A stretch of 64,000 nt of DNA. It comes from VXNE01 sp965217825. Lineage in GTDB: Bacteria > Pseudomonadota > Gammaproteobacteria > Pseudomonadales > Azotimanducaceae. This document shows, one piece after another, positions 52,070-61,112 of the stretch. Position 1 is the first letter of the stretch. Every line of letters begins with the position of its first letter. The stretch lies in the NCBI GenBank assembly GCA_965217825.1, contig OZ244571.1, forward strand, positions 434,001 through 498,000. The letters run 5' to 3'. The notes under the pieces were generated by a model. It did no database searches. It saw only the letters and a program-made list of their open reading frames with translations, and was not told where the DNA came from. The position numbers and the translations under genes were made by a program.

Positions 52070-52953
52070 CGCCCCACGACCTCCTTGATGAATGCGTCCA
52101 TCGTCGCGATCCTCTGCTCCTTCGAGCCGAGGTTGTAGTCCGGCACGATCAGCTCGTCCACGCCGATAGCGGCGTATTGCTCGACGATCTCCCTGACCTC
52201 CTCGAGGCTGCCGATCATGGACCCATGCCTTGCGTCACGGCGCTTCATCTCGTCGATGAACGCCTTGTCGTCGCTCATGTACAACGCTACCGCGGCGGAT
52301 CGCTGGATCTCGCTTGGATCGCGGCCAACGTTCGCGCAGTGTTGATCCAGGATGCGCATCTTGCGTTTCAGCGTCTCGACCGAGCCATAGATGTTCCACT
52401 CATCCGCATGTTTGGCGGTGATCCTGAGCGTGACTTTCTCGCCGCCGCCGCCGATCAGGAGCGGCAATGGGTTTTGCACCGGTTTCGGCTCCAGGGTCGC
52501 GCCGTCGAGTTGGTAGTAGCGCCCGTTGAAGTCGCTGACGGACTGATTGAATAGCAACTTGATCACCGCGCACGCCTCGTCGAGCCGCCGCAGTCGCTCG
52601 GGCACGGTGTAGTACGGGATCCCGTACTGGCGATGCTCGGTCTCCGACCAGGCGGAGCCGAGGCCAAGTACGAGACGGCCGCCGCTGATGTGATCCAGCG
52701 TGGCTGCCATTTTTGCCAACACTGGGGGGTGGCGGAAAGTGTTCCCGGTGACCAGCGGGCCGAGGCGAACGCGCGGCACCCGCGCGGCCAGCGCAGCGAG
52801 CGTGATCCAACATTCGGGGCGGGGCTCTCCCGGGCGAGCGTGGAAGTGATCCGTGTACCAGATGCCGTCCCAGCCGGTGCGCTCTGCATGGGCTGCGACA
52901 TCGACGAGGTCGTCGAAAGGCTCGTGCGTTTTCAGGCAGACGCTGAACCGCAT
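52066..52953 (-). CDS. LLM-class (F420/flavin-dependent) oxidoreductase
   Basis: The 295-residue luciferase-like protein starts MRFSVCLKTHEPFDDLVDVA and has VRLGPLVTGNTFRHPPVLAKMAATLDHISGGRLVLGLGSAW (by segments) and TLEPKPVQNPLPLLIGGGGEKVTLRITAKHADEWN. These are typical of the F420-dependent LLM subgroup, although flavin is possible. Substrate is unknown. It is convergent with the preceding exported-protein gene. It is one of four LLM genes in this window. Confidence 0.88.
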   Translation of the reverse strand: MRFSVCLKTHEPFDDLVDVAAHAERTGWDGIWYTDHFHARPGEPRPECWITLAALAARVPRVRLGPLVTGNTFRHPPVLAKMAATLDHISGGRLVLGLGSAWSETEHRQYGIPYYTVPERLRRLDEACAVIKLLFNQSVSDFNGRYYQLDGATLEPKPVQNPLPLLIGGGGEKVTLRITAKHADEWNIYGSVETLKRKMRILDQHCANVGRDPSEIQRSAAVALYMSDDKAFIDEMKRRDARHGSMIGSLEEVREIVEQYAAIGVDELIVPDYNLGSKEQRIATMDAFIKEVVGR

Positions 52954-53122
52954 GAAGCGTCCTCCAAAGGAAAGGTTTCACGCCCGACACCGGTGCCGCC
53001 TAGGCAACGCAAAGCGACAACCACGCTGGTCGCTGAGGGGAGGAAATATCGACCCTCTGCGGCCACAAACGGCACCAAGCGTCTCAATTCGCTTTCACAA
53101 TCGGCCTAACGGTGGTCGCGGT

Positions 53123-53788
53123 TCATGATTGCTTCCCTGTTCGTGTTTCAAGACGGCGCTTGGCCAACGACTCAAGACGCTGAGCTTGTGCCCACAGAGT
53201 GCGACGAATACCAGGCTCTACGCGACGTTCGCTGATGACTCTGGCCAGATTTGCGATAGTGCGGGCGCGACGAGCAAGACGAATGTCTGGATGCTCGCGC
53301 GTGCGACGCACGCTAGACTCAAGAATAGCAAACCGGTGTGATGCGGGAAGGGCGAGGGTTGACGTGGCGGTTGGCGGTTTCTCGTTCAGAATCGCTCGGA
53401 ACTCGGATTTCCCAAGGGCTTGGCAATAGACCGTGTACTCGGCCTGATCCAGCTCTTGCTTCGTCGCAGCGAATTGACTATGTCCACGGCTGATGCTCCC
53501 CCATTGCCAGAATGGCCAGACCTCAACCTCTGCGACCTCGAAAGGATCTAGCACGCTCATGGCTACCGCGTCGGTTCGTTGGTTTGTCAGATGCCGACCG
53601 ATGCGGCTCCGCAAACTCTCGAATGTCTGGCCGGCGTAGATCGGCTCGTCATCGTAGTCATAGAACAGGTAGACCCCCCACTTACAATCTCCGATCCGCT
53701 TACCGTCGGACATCGTGTTCATGGCCTTGGCAAAGCCCTCGTAGAGCGCTTCTACATCCGGTGGAGGATCGCTCCGGCTAGGTGCCAT
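53123..53788 (-). CDS. GIY-YIG nuclease, candidate type II restriction endonuclease
   Basis: The ATG at 53788 gives 221 residues. The GIY-YIG core is WGVYLFYDYDDEPIYAGQTFESLRSRIGRHL, read as VYLFY, then PIYAGQT, then the Arg/His in LRSRIGRH. The conserved Glu may be in QAEYTVY and an Asn in LNEKPPT. The length resembles Eco29kI-type restriction enzymes (about 214 residues). It overlaps the end of the C5-cytosine methyltransferase gene by 11 bp, the tight M-R order seen in such systems. A role as homing or repair nuclease is the alternative. Confidence 0.75.
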   Translation of the reverse strand: MAPSRSDPPPDVEALYEGFAKAMNTMSDGKRIGDCKWGVYLFYDYDDEPIYAGQTFESLRSRIGRHLTNQRTDAVAMSVLDPFEVAEVEVWPFWQWGSISRGHSQFAATKQELDQAEYTVYCQALGKSEFRAILNEKPPTATSTLALPASHRFAILESSVRRTREHPDIRLARRARTIANLARVISERRVEPGIRRTLWAQAQRLESLAKRRLETRTGKQS

Positions 53789-54752
53789 AGACGGGGAGGA
53801 GGCAGTTTTTCGCCAGCCACTCCACCACCGGGACGCATACGGCATCACCGAATGCGTACATGGCTTGTCGTGGCGAAACGGACTCCCACGACATGCCTTC
53901 GGCACCTTGCAGCGCCGCGTATTCGACCACGTCCATCCACCGTGCTGCGAAATCGCCGCCACCCGCGCGGAGCACAGCCTGCCGACCGGACCCGCCAGCC
54001 GTGGTGCGCAGCGCCCCGGCAATCTCATCGGCTCGAACTTCCCATACCGCTGCGCCCCGACGCGTTCGGCGGTAGGCACCGTGACAAGACGCTTCCTCCT
54101 GTCTTTGGTAGGCGTCCACGCGAGACGCTTGGAGATCAGAAAGCGAACCCAAGAAGCACGACAGTTGACGTGCGCCCCACCACGGCAAATCATCACGAAC
54201 AATGTCCGCAAGGCGGCTATCGCGACGTGGCGGCGCTTCAATGGAAGGCGGGCGAACGTCCAAACACCCAAGGACGAACACGCGCATGCGGCTTTGCGGG
54301 ACGAAAGAGGCCGCGTCTAGGCAGACGTGCGTCACAGCGTAGCCAAGCGTCTCTAATTCAGAGACGACAGCCCTGAAGTCACTGCCACCATTCACGGTCA
54401 GAAAACCGGGCACGTTCTCCAAAACGACGAATATCGGCTTCTTGGGCATCTCGTTCAGAATGCGAAGAAACTCATAGACGACACCCGAGCGCGTGCCATT
54501 CAGACCAGCGCGATAGCCAGCAAGTGACAGGTCTACGCAGGGGAACGATGCCGTCGCCACATCGACGGGTGGAATGTCCTTCCCACGCACATTTCGAATG
54601 TCTCCCAAGTGGAAACCATCGCTGCCCCAATTCTCGCGGTAGAGTGACGCCTTCACTCGGTCAATGTCGTTGGCGTAGACCGTCTCGATGCCGGCCCGTT
54701 CCATACCGGCCCGCATGAGGCCCATGCCAGCAAAGAATTCGGCAGCTTTCAC
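53778..54752 (-). CDS. DNA (cytosine-5) methyltransferase
   Basis: The GTG at 54752 (VKAAEFFAGMGLMRAGME) gives 324 residues, although the frame is open upstream into relic sequence. Motif I is AEFFAGMGLMRAG, motif IV FPCVDLS with the catalytic Cys, motif VI LENVPGF, motif VIII QSRMRVFVLG. Motif X is near the end (QAMYAFGDAVCVPVVEWLA). The target-recognition region lies between VIII and IX. It transfers methyl groups to the C5 of cytosine; sequence specificity cannot be read. With the overlapping GIY-YIG gene it likely forms a restriction-modification system. Confidence 0.9.
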   Translation of the reverse strand: MKAAEFFAGMGLMRAGMERAGIETVYANDIDRVKASLYRENWGSDGFHLGDIRNVRGKDIPPVDVATASFPCVDLSLAGYRAGLNGTRSGVVYEFLRILNEMPKKPIFVVLENVPGFLTVNGGSDFRAVVSELETLGYAVTHVCLDAASFVPQSRMRVFVLGCLDVRPPSIEAPPRRDSRLADIVRDDLPWWGARQLSCFLGSLSDLQASRVDAYQRQEEASCHGAYRRTRRGAAVWEVRADEIAGALRTTAGGSGRQAVLRAGGGDFAARWMDVVEYAALQGAEGMSWESVSPRQAMYAFGDAVCVPVVEWLAKNCLLPVYGT

Positions 54753-54968
54753 ATCGACACCGGAACGACTTCGGGCGAGAGGCCGTTCGGTTCTATGAGC
54801 TTGTCGTAGGTTAGGCGCATGTCGTGAATGACTTCCGCGAACGACCGCATCTGGCCGATGGTTGTCGATTTCGCCGTTGCCCACGTTGAGCCGGAACGTC
54901 GCTTCGTTGACATAACGGCCAAGATGCTTGTCAGAGTCTTCGGGGAACAAAATTGGCGTTTGCATCAT
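54749..54968 (-). pseudogene. Frameshifted C-terminal relic of an ISXO2/IS1595-like transposase
   Basis: One frame gives HLGRYVNEATFRLNVGNGEID. After one extra A near 54860 it continues in the next frame as TIGQMRSFAEVIHDMRLTYD and then KLIEPNGLSPEVVPVSM. Together these resemble the C terminus of ISXO2-like transposases (the RYV-E-FRLN pattern). The second-frame stop overlaps the GTG start of the methyltransferase by 4 bp, so a small reading frame from 54913 could couple translation. No catalytic region or IS ends remain. Confidence 0.5.
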
Positions 54969-55159
54969 TTTCGTTGCTGGAAGGATACTCGCGAAAGCAC
55001 ATGGATGGACATACAGTATTGAACCATGGCCGATCTCGAATGTGCAAGTGAGGCGCAACTCGAATCGAAGATTCACCGCCCATCTCATGCGTGGTGGAAG
55101 CGGCCAGCACTACAGTGCTCTTGATGCGACGAAGTGCGCCAAATGGATTCGCCCGTGCG

Positions 55160-56392
55160 CTACTCGGTGCGCAACGCTTCTATCGGGTCCTTCGCGGCGG
55201 CCTTGCGCGCTGGATAGAAACCGAAGAAAACGCCGATCGCGCCAGAAAATGCCATCGCGATCAAGATGATGGGCCACTGCACCAGGACGGGCCAACCGGC
55301 GACCTCGGCGATGCCGACCGTAACCGTCAGCGCAACGACGATGCCTATGAGACCCCCGAGCAGACATAGCGTCACGGCTTCCACCAGGAACTGCAGCATG
55401 ATGTCGCGCTCCTTTGCGCCGACGGCCATGCGCAAGCCGATCTCCCGGGTGCGCTCGGTGACGGACACCAGCATGATGTTCATGATGCCGATCCCGCCGA
55501 CGACAAGCGATACCGACGCAACGGCGGCCAGCAGCATGTTGAAGGTCTGTTTGGCCTCGGCGCGCGTTTCCACCATCTCGGTCATATTGCGGATACTGAA
55601 CGTGTCTTGCTGGTCCGGGCCGATACGGTGCCGCTGGCGCAGGATCTCGGCGATTTCCTGCTCGACGTCATCCATCGCCCGAGAATTTCCCACCGACACG
55701 TAGATCGCCCGGACGGCACCGGTTCGGGACCGGGACTTTCCAAGTACGCGTCCCTCGGCGGTCTTGAACGGCACCATTACAGTGTCGTCCTGATCCCAGG
55801 GACCGGAAGACTGCCCCTTCGCCTTGAGCGCCCCGACGACAGTGAACGGGACATTCTTGATGCGAATCGCCTGACCGACCACGTTGCCAGCGCCGAACAG
55901 TTCCTTGACCACCGTATCTCCCAACAGGGCGACCTTGGCGCCATTTCGAAATTCGCGCGGCTCGAACTCCCTGCCCTGGCCTATCTCCCAGTTGCGTGCA
56001 ATCAGGTAGTCTCCGTCGATGCCATAGATCGTGGTCGACCAGTTCAGGTTGCCCACGACCACCTGGGCCGACCCTCGATTCGTGGATGCCGCCGCGACGA
56101 TTTCAGGAATTCCCTCCTTCAGCGCCCGCGTGTCGTCCACCGTCAGGGATTCGGTGCTGCCCGCAGCGGTGCGTGCCCCGCCAAACCACCTGGAACCGGA
56201 CCTGATCATCAGCAGGTTGCTGCCGAGCGCCTGCATTTGCCGGTCTACCTCCGCCTGGGCACCCGCTCCCACGGTGACCATGGCGATGACCGCCGAGACA
56301 CCGATGACGATGCCCAACATCGTCAGAACGCTGCGCAGCATGTTCACGCGCAACGCATCGAAGGCGACGCGAACAAGCTCAAACAGCGACAT
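55160..56392 (-). CDS. MacB-like ABC transporter permease
   Basis: The 410-residue membrane protein has the MacB/FtsX layout: an N-terminal transmembrane helix (RSVLTMLGIVIGVSAVIAMVTVG), a large periplasmic MacB-PCD domain (about 50-280) and three C-terminal helices (MLLAAVASVSLVVGGIGIMNIMLVSVTERTREIGLRMAVGA by segments, then two more). The coupling segment TERTREIGLRMA is classic. It pairs with the ATPase gene it overlaps (14 bp) and the MacA-like adaptor. The complex is likely to drive export across the envelope with TolC. Confidence 0.93.
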   Translation of the reverse strand: MSLFELVRVAFDALRVNMLRSVLTMLGIVIGVSAVIAMVTVGAGAQAEVDRQMQALGSNLLMIRSGSRWFGGARTAAGSTESLTVDDTRALKEGIPEIVAAASTNRGSAQVVVGNLNWSTTIYGIDGDYLIARNWEIGQGREFEPREFRNGAKVALLGDTVVKELFGAGNVVGQAIRIKNVPFTVVGALKAKGQSSGPWDQDDTVMVPFKTAEGRVLGKSRSRTGAVRAIYVSVGNSRAMDDVEQEIAEILRQRHRIGPDQQDTFSIRNMTEMVETRAEAKQTFNMLLAAVASVSLVVGGIGIMNIMLVSVTERTREIGLRMAVGAKERDIMLQFLVEAVTLCLLGGLIGIVVALTVTVGIAEVAGWPVLVQWPIILIAMAFSGAIGVFFGFYPARKAAAKDPIEALRTE

Positions 56393-57080
56393 GGCGCACT
56401 TCGTCCATTGTGTCCGACATGATGACGCCGTCGCGAAACCTCAGGATTCGGCGGGCGTAGTCCGCGACTTCCGCTTCGTGCGTCACGACAATCACCGTAA
56501 GTCCCGCTTCGTTGAGTGTCTGGAACAGGTTCATGATCTCCCGGCCCGTCGCGGTGTCGAGGGCGCCCGTCGGTTCGTCGGCCAGCAACATGTCGGGAGA
56601 GTTCACCAGGGCGCGGGCGATCGCCACGCGCTGCTGCTGGCCGCCCGAAAGCTGCGACGGCAGGTGTTGTGCGCGGTCGTCGAGACCGACCCTCGCAAGC
56701 GCCTCGCCAGCGCGCTTGGTGCGCTCGGTCCGATCAACGCCCGCGTAGAGCAGCGGCAGGGCGACGTTGTCCACGGCAGTGGTGCGTCCGAGCAGGTTGA
56801 ATTGCTGGAATACGAAACCGATCTTGCGGTTGCGCACGCCCGCCAGACTGTCGCTCGCCAAGTCCGATACGCGTTCGCCGTCGAGTTCGATGCTGCCGCT
56901 GTTCGGCCTGTCGAGACAGCCGATCAGGTTCATGAACGTCGACTTGCCGGAGCCGGACGGTCCCATCACGGAGACGAACTCGCCGCGGTCGATGGCTAGC
57001 GATACACCATCGAGCGCGCGCACCGTCTCCGTGCCGACGGTGTAATCCTTATGGACATCGTGGCAGCGGAGGAAGGCCAT
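56379..57080 (-). CDS. MacB/LolD-type ABC transporter ATPase
   Basis: The 233-residue ABC ATPase has Walker A GPSGSGKST, the Q loop VFQQFNLL, the signature LSGGQQQRVAIARAL, Walker B LLADEPTGALD and the H-loop His in VIVVTHEAEVADYA. It belongs to the MacB/LolD group. It overlaps the permease gene by 14 bp and the adaptor gene by one base, so all three are translated from one message. Confidence 0.95.
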   Translation of the reverse strand: MAFLRCHDVHKDYTVGTETVRALDGVSLAIDRGEFVSVMGPSGSGKSTFMNLIGCLDRPNSGSIELDGERVSDLASDSLAGVRNRKIGFVFQQFNLLGRTTAVDNVALPLLYAGVDRTERTKRAGEALARVGLDDRAQHLPSQLSGGQQQRVAIARALVNSPDMLLADEPTGALDTATGREIMNLFQTLNEAGLTVIVVTHEAEVADYARRILRFRDGVIMSDTMDEVRHVAV

Positions 57081-58672
57081 CAGTTCTCCGCGTACATGGC
57101 GCGCACGATCACCTCTTCGCCCTTCTCGAGACCCGAGACGACCTCCGTCGCTTCATCGTCGTGCAGACCGACAACTATGCGTCGCTCCTCCGGTTCGCCG
57201 TCGTCTCCCAATAGCCAGACCGACGCCCGGCGCTGGCCCTTGGCCTTATCTTGCAGCGCGCGCAATTTCTCCAGTTGCTCGGGCGTCAGGATGGTTTCAA
57301 TTTCCCGCTCCATCGCCGCGCGCATCGACTGCATCCGCGCGCGCATGGCCTCGCGGTCCCCGCCGCCCGACCGGAACGCCTGGCGCATGTTGTCGCGTTG
57401 CGCCTCTACCATCTCGTCCAGTTCTTTGTCCTGTTCGGGAGTCAGCTCCAACTCGGTTCGGACCGTTTCCGCCAGGCCGCCTCGACCGCCGCCTCCAAAA
57501 CCGCCTCCGCGACCGCCGCCCGCAAAACCCCCGCCTTGGCCGCCGCCTCCAAAGCCCTCGCCTCGACCGCCTCCTGCCCGGCGGCCGTCCCCGCGCGCCC
57601 CGCCGCCGAACGGTGCCGCTGCAGCGGCAGGTTGAACATCCGGTCGCGGTGTCTCTCGGACGGTGCCTCGTGGCGCGAAACGCAACGCCGCATTGGACAC
57701 CTTGACCACTTCGCTCTTGCTTCCCAATACGATCTGTACGCTCGCTGTCATCCCGGGCAACAGCGCCAGATCGTTGTTGTCGGCGGTAATGATGACTTTG
57801 TACGTCACTACGTTCTGCACGATGTTCGGTGCCTTGCGAATCTGCTGGATGCGCCCGAAGAACCGGCGTTCCGGGTAGGCGTCCACCGTGAAACGGCACG
57901 GCATGCCTTCGCGGATGCGACCGATGTCGGCTTCGTCGACGCTCGCTTCGACCTTCATCCGATGCAGGTCCTGGCCGATTTCGAACAGCTCCGGCGCCGA
58001 GAAACTCGCCGCCACGGTCTGGCCGAGCTCCACCTGCCGGTTGATTACGGTGCCGGAGACCGGTGAACGAATGTAGGTCCGTTCGAGGTCCAGTCTGGAT
58101 TGCGCCAACGCCGCCTGGCGCTGATCCAGCGTGGCCCGCGCATTGCCGATGGCCGCTTCGGCCACGACGACCTGCGCTTGTGACGTTTCCACCAGCGTGA
58201 TGTCGCGATCCAGTTCCGTCGCCGAAACATGTCCGCGTTCCTGCAGCGTTTGCCGGCGTGCGAGTTCGCGCTCGGCCTGTCGCAAGGTCGCCTGGGCCCG
58301 CTGCAACTCCGCCTTGCGGCTTTCGATGTTGCCCTTCGCGACAGCGACATCCGCCTGGTTCTGCAGCACGCGCGCCTCGAAAGTCCTCGGGTCGATGCGG
58401 GCCACGATGTCGCCCGCCTCCACGGTGTCGTTGAAGTCCGCATGCAGTTCGGCCACCTGTCCCGAAAGCTGGGAGCCGACCACGACGGTATTCAACGCGG
58501 CCAGGGTTCCGGCGGAGAGGACGACGCTTTCGATGTCGCCCACCTCTACTGCGCTCAGCCGATAGTCAATCTGCTCTCCCGACGGTGCCAGGGCATATAG
58601 CGAGGCGGCGGCGCCGGCGGCCACTACGACGACGAGGATCAGAACGGCGCGCGGTTTTCTTGCGATATTCAT
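57080..58672 (-). CDS. MacA-like periplasmic adaptor with Gly-rich and LTxxQ (Spy-like) insertion
   Basis: The 530-residue adaptor has an N-terminal anchor (KPRAVLILVVVVAAGAAASLYAL), a barrel/lipoyl part (SQLSGQVAELHADFNDTVEAGDI), a long coiled hairpin (about 100-200) and a beta-barrel (VINRQVELGQTVAASFSAPELFEIG). From about residue 345 an insertion unusual for MacA appears. A Gly/Arg/Phe-rich stretch (about 355-400) is followed by a helical region with two LTPEQ motifs (ELTPEQDKELDEMVEAQRDN and ILTPEQLEKLRALQDKAKG). LTxxQ motifs are typical of Spy/CpxP periplasmic chaperones. The last 50 residues are the membrane-proximal domain. It is first in the operon. Confidence 0.9.
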   Translation of the reverse strand: MNIARKPRAVLILVVVVAAGAAASLYALAPSGEQIDYRLSAVEVGDIESVVLSAGTLAALNTVVVGSQLSGQVAELHADFNDTVEAGDIVARIDPRTFEARVLQNQADVAVAKGNIESRKAELQRAQATLRQAERELARRQTLQERGHVSATELDRDITLVETSQAQVVVAEAAIGNARATLDQRQAALAQSRLDLERTYIRSPVSGTVINRQVELGQTVAASFSAPELFEIGQDLHRMKVEASVDEADIGRIREGMPCRFTVDAYPERRFFGRIQQIRKAPNIVQNVVTYKVIITADNNDLALLPGMTASVQIVLGSKSEVVKVSNAALRFAPRGTVRETPRPDVQPAAAAAPFGGGARGDGRRAGGGRGEGFGGGGQGGGFAGGGRGGGFGGGGRGGLAETVRTELELTPEQDKELDEMVEAQRDNMRQAFRSGGGDREAMRARMQSMRAAMEREIETILTPEQLEKLRALQDKAKGQRRASVWLLGDDGEPEERRIVVGLHDDEATEVVSGLEKGEEVIVRAMYAEN

Positions 58673-58716
58673 GCTTGATACCTAATACGTCGATACGCGT
58701 TCGATCCGTCGCGCCG

Positions 58717-59895
58717 TCAGACAACGCGGCGCGCGCGCAGGTCTTCGATCATCCGAGCATCGTAGCCGAGTTCGGCAAGTATCTCGTCCGTGTGCTCGCT
58801 TAAGCTAGGCGCCCGTCGCCTGATGCCGGGATCGACCCCGGAAAAGTCCAGCGGCATCCGAGCCAACGGAGCAGGTTTAGAAAGTCCCGGATAGTCAACG
58901 GGTTCCAAGAATCCCCGGTCGACCACCTGTTCGTTCGTGAGGGCGGCGGCGGGCGTCAACACCTCGCCGCACGGGATGCGCGCGGCCGCCAGTTCCTCCA
59001 TCGCTTCCGCCGTGGTCCGCTCGGCGACCCACGCCGCGGTGCGTTTGCTGATGTCGACACCGTTGTCGCCCCGCAACTGGTCTGTCGCGTAACGGGGGTC
59101 CTCGAGCCAATGCGGTTCGCCCATCAGTTTCACCCAGCGCTCGAACAGCGGGTCGCCCGCCACCTGCACGAGCAGCCAGCCGTCCCTGGTGCGAAAGGTA
59201 TCCGACGGTGCTGCGGTCTGGGCCCGGTTACCCGTGCCGACACGGTTCTTGTTCAGGATCGCCTGCTCGATCAGCACGCCATTGGCGATCGTGAGCGCCG
59301 AACCCAGCAGGCAGCCTTCCACATGCTGGCCTTCGCCGGTGCGCATGCGATGGATGATCGCCGCCAGGGTCCCCACGGCGTTCAGAGACGCGGTGGCATA
59401 GTCGACGTAGGGCAGGTGGTTCTTCATGGGCTCTTCGTACCCGGTCAGGTGCATGTTGCCGGACATCGCTTGCGCAACGCCGTCGAAGCCGACCCGCGAA
59501 CCGTATGGACCGCCGGAACCGAAGGCGGTACTCGTGGTCAGGATGATATCCGGCTTGATGGCCGATAACGTGGCGTAGTCGAGCCCCATGGACGCTAGCG
59601 TGTCTGGCGGCAGGTTTGCGATGACGACATCCGCCGTTGCGACGAGCCTTTTGAGGATCTCCTGACCTTCGGGCTTGCGTGGATTCAGCGTCATGCCGCG
59701 CTTGTTCCGGTTCAGCGCCATGAAGGTGCCGCCCTGACCATCTTCCGTCACCGGCTGGTAGTAGCGGTCTTCGCTGCCGTCGACCTTCTCGATTCGAATG
59801 ACATCCGCACCGAGATCCGCCAGCAACATGCCGCAAAACGGCCCGGCGATGTAACGGCTGAAATCCAGCACGCGAACGTCCTGAAGGATGGCCAT
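58717..59895 (-). CDS. CaiB/BaiF-family (class III) CoA transferase
   Basis: The ATG at 59895 gives 392 residues. It begins VRVLDFSRYIAGPFCGMLLADLGADVIRIE, the family hallmark, then RNKRGMTLNPRKPEGQEIL. The catalytic Asp is in YVDYATASLNAVGTL. C-terminal GEVLTPAAALTNEQVVDRGFLEPVDYPG is also typical. It would transfer CoA between carboxylic acids. It is not linked to a specific pathway here, although LLM and PhyH genes nearby could produce carboxylic acids. The longer N-terminal frame is not used. Confidence 0.92.
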   Translation of the reverse strand: MAILQDVRVLDFSRYIAGPFCGMLLADLGADVIRIEKVDGSEDRYYQPVTEDGQGGTFMALNRNKRGMTLNPRKPEGQEILKRLVATADVVIANLPPDTLASMGLDYATLSAIKPDIILTTSTAFGSGGPYGSRVGFDGVAQAMSGNMHLTGYEEPMKNHLPYVDYATASLNAVGTLAAIIHRMRTGEGQHVEGCLLGSALTIANGVLIEQAILNKNRVGTGNRAQTAAPSDTFRTRDGWLLVQVAGDPLFERWVKLMGEPHWLEDPRYATDQLRGDNGVDISKRTAAWVAERTTAEAMEELAAARIPCGEVLTPAAALTNEQVVDRGFLEPVDYPGLSKPAPLARMPLDFSGVDPGIRRRAPSLSEHTDEILAELGYDARMIEDLRARRVV

Positions 59896-60077
59896 TTTTG
59901 TCCTCGCGATCACCGTAGGCGCCCATAGTATGCGCGGTGGGCTGGGCACCGTCAGATAACCCTCGGCGCTTTCCTGTCAGGCGGAAAACGATCTGCCCCC
60001 CTGGCCTCACGCGAATCGTGCGGGCAGGCAGCTACGCCATGCAGCTATTCAATCTACACAGGGAGGCATGACCTGCC

Positions 60078-61112
60078 TTACTTGACCTGGGGGAGCACCT
60101 TGTCGGTCATGACCCGCATGACTTGCTGCATGCTGTCGCGCGTGACCGAGTTCCCCAAATGCAGTTCGCACAACAGTTCGTCTACGCCGAAGAGTTCCTG
60201 CAGCTCGTGAATCCGATCCACAACCTCTTCCGGCGTCCCGAACAATTCCGTCGAGTTCGAGGAACGGCCATCCAGGCGACCGGCGGCGGGACTTGGTCGC
60301 CCCATCGCCACTGCCCGTTGTGCGCGCTCCTGGGCAAGGGCCTCCTTGAAGCGGTTGGACTCCTTCTGGGTTGCGGCCACATGCGTGGGTATGCGGATCG
60401 CCACACCGGGGTTGCCCGCGTGGCCCGCGTCTTTCCAGGCCTGCCGGTACTTGTCGACATCCTGCTTCAGGACGGAATCCCCCTGTTTCCCATACTTGGT
60501 ACCGCGTTGCGCGTCGATATTGCCTCTGATCCCGACCCGATAGCCCATTTCTCCCATGGGCACGAAGCCCTGCTGACTGTCGACCGCCAGAAGAATCGGA
60601 GGATGGGGCTTCTGGACCGGCTTGGGGTTGATCCGCATACCGGCCGGGGGCGTGGGATAGTTATAAAACTCCCCCTCGAATCCCGAGAAATCGCCCTCGT
60701 CCGTCCAGATGCTCTTCATGACCTCGAGGAACTCGAGAAAATGCCTCCGGCGGACAGCGTCACCAGCCGTGTCTCCCCCGACGCCGTATATGAAACGACC
60801 ATTGCAGATGTGGTCGACCATCGCGACCTCTTGCGCGATGATGATCGGGTCCGGCGGCAACAACTGATCAAAGGAGTAACTGCGTCTTTCAGCCACGATC
60901 CCCCTTCTGACGATGGTTTGACCGCCCTCCTGGACGTCCGTCAGATATTTCTCCCCGGGTAGCTTCAGGTTATGCAGAAGGTGGACCGCGGTCCCGATCT
61001 TGATCTGTTTGGTCATTCCCGCGATCGCCGAGGACAGCACAAACGGCTCGGGGTTCACGCCCGCCAACGGGGTTGACGCGGTCCAGACAACGTCCCACCC
61101 CATCTCGTCCAC
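60078..61112 (-). CDS. LLM-class flavin-dependent oxidoreductase (start uncertain)
   Basis: The 344-residue frame from the GTG at 61112 contains PLAGVNPEPFVLSSAIAGMTKQIKIGTAVHLL, AQEVAMVDHICNGRFIYGVGGDT and HPPILLAVDS, all LLM landmarks. The conserved N terminus is missing from this start. The same frame is open upstream and reads DIGYFTTWPAKHGETEAECF back to 61199, a normal LLM beginning, but its preceding codon is ATA (61200-61202) where a Met would be expected. Either a non-standard or mutated start is used, or the gene is inactive. Confidence 0.8.
   Translation of the reverse strand: MDEMGWDVVWTASTPLAGVNPEPFVLSSAIAGMTKQIKIGTAVHLLHNLKLPGEKYLTDVQEGGQTIVRRGIVAERRSYSFDQLLPPDPIIIAQEVAMVDHICNGRFIYGVGGDTAGDAVRRRHFLEFLEVMKSIWTDEGDFSGFEGEFYNYPTPPAGMRINPKPVQKPHPPILLAVDSQQGFVPMGEMGYRVGIRGNIDAQRGTKYGKQGDSVLKQDVDKYRQAWKDAGHAGNPGVAIRIPTHVAATQKESNRFKEALAQERAQRAVAMGRPSPAAGRLDGRSSNSTELFGTPEEVVDRIHELQELFGVDELLCELHLGNSVTRDSMQQVMRVMTDKVLPQVK

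Noticed and set aside
53778..55088. A 436-residue start for the C5 methyltransferase
   Set aside because: The extra N terminus is frameshifted transposase-like sequence; conserved methyltransferase sequence begins at the GTG at 54752.
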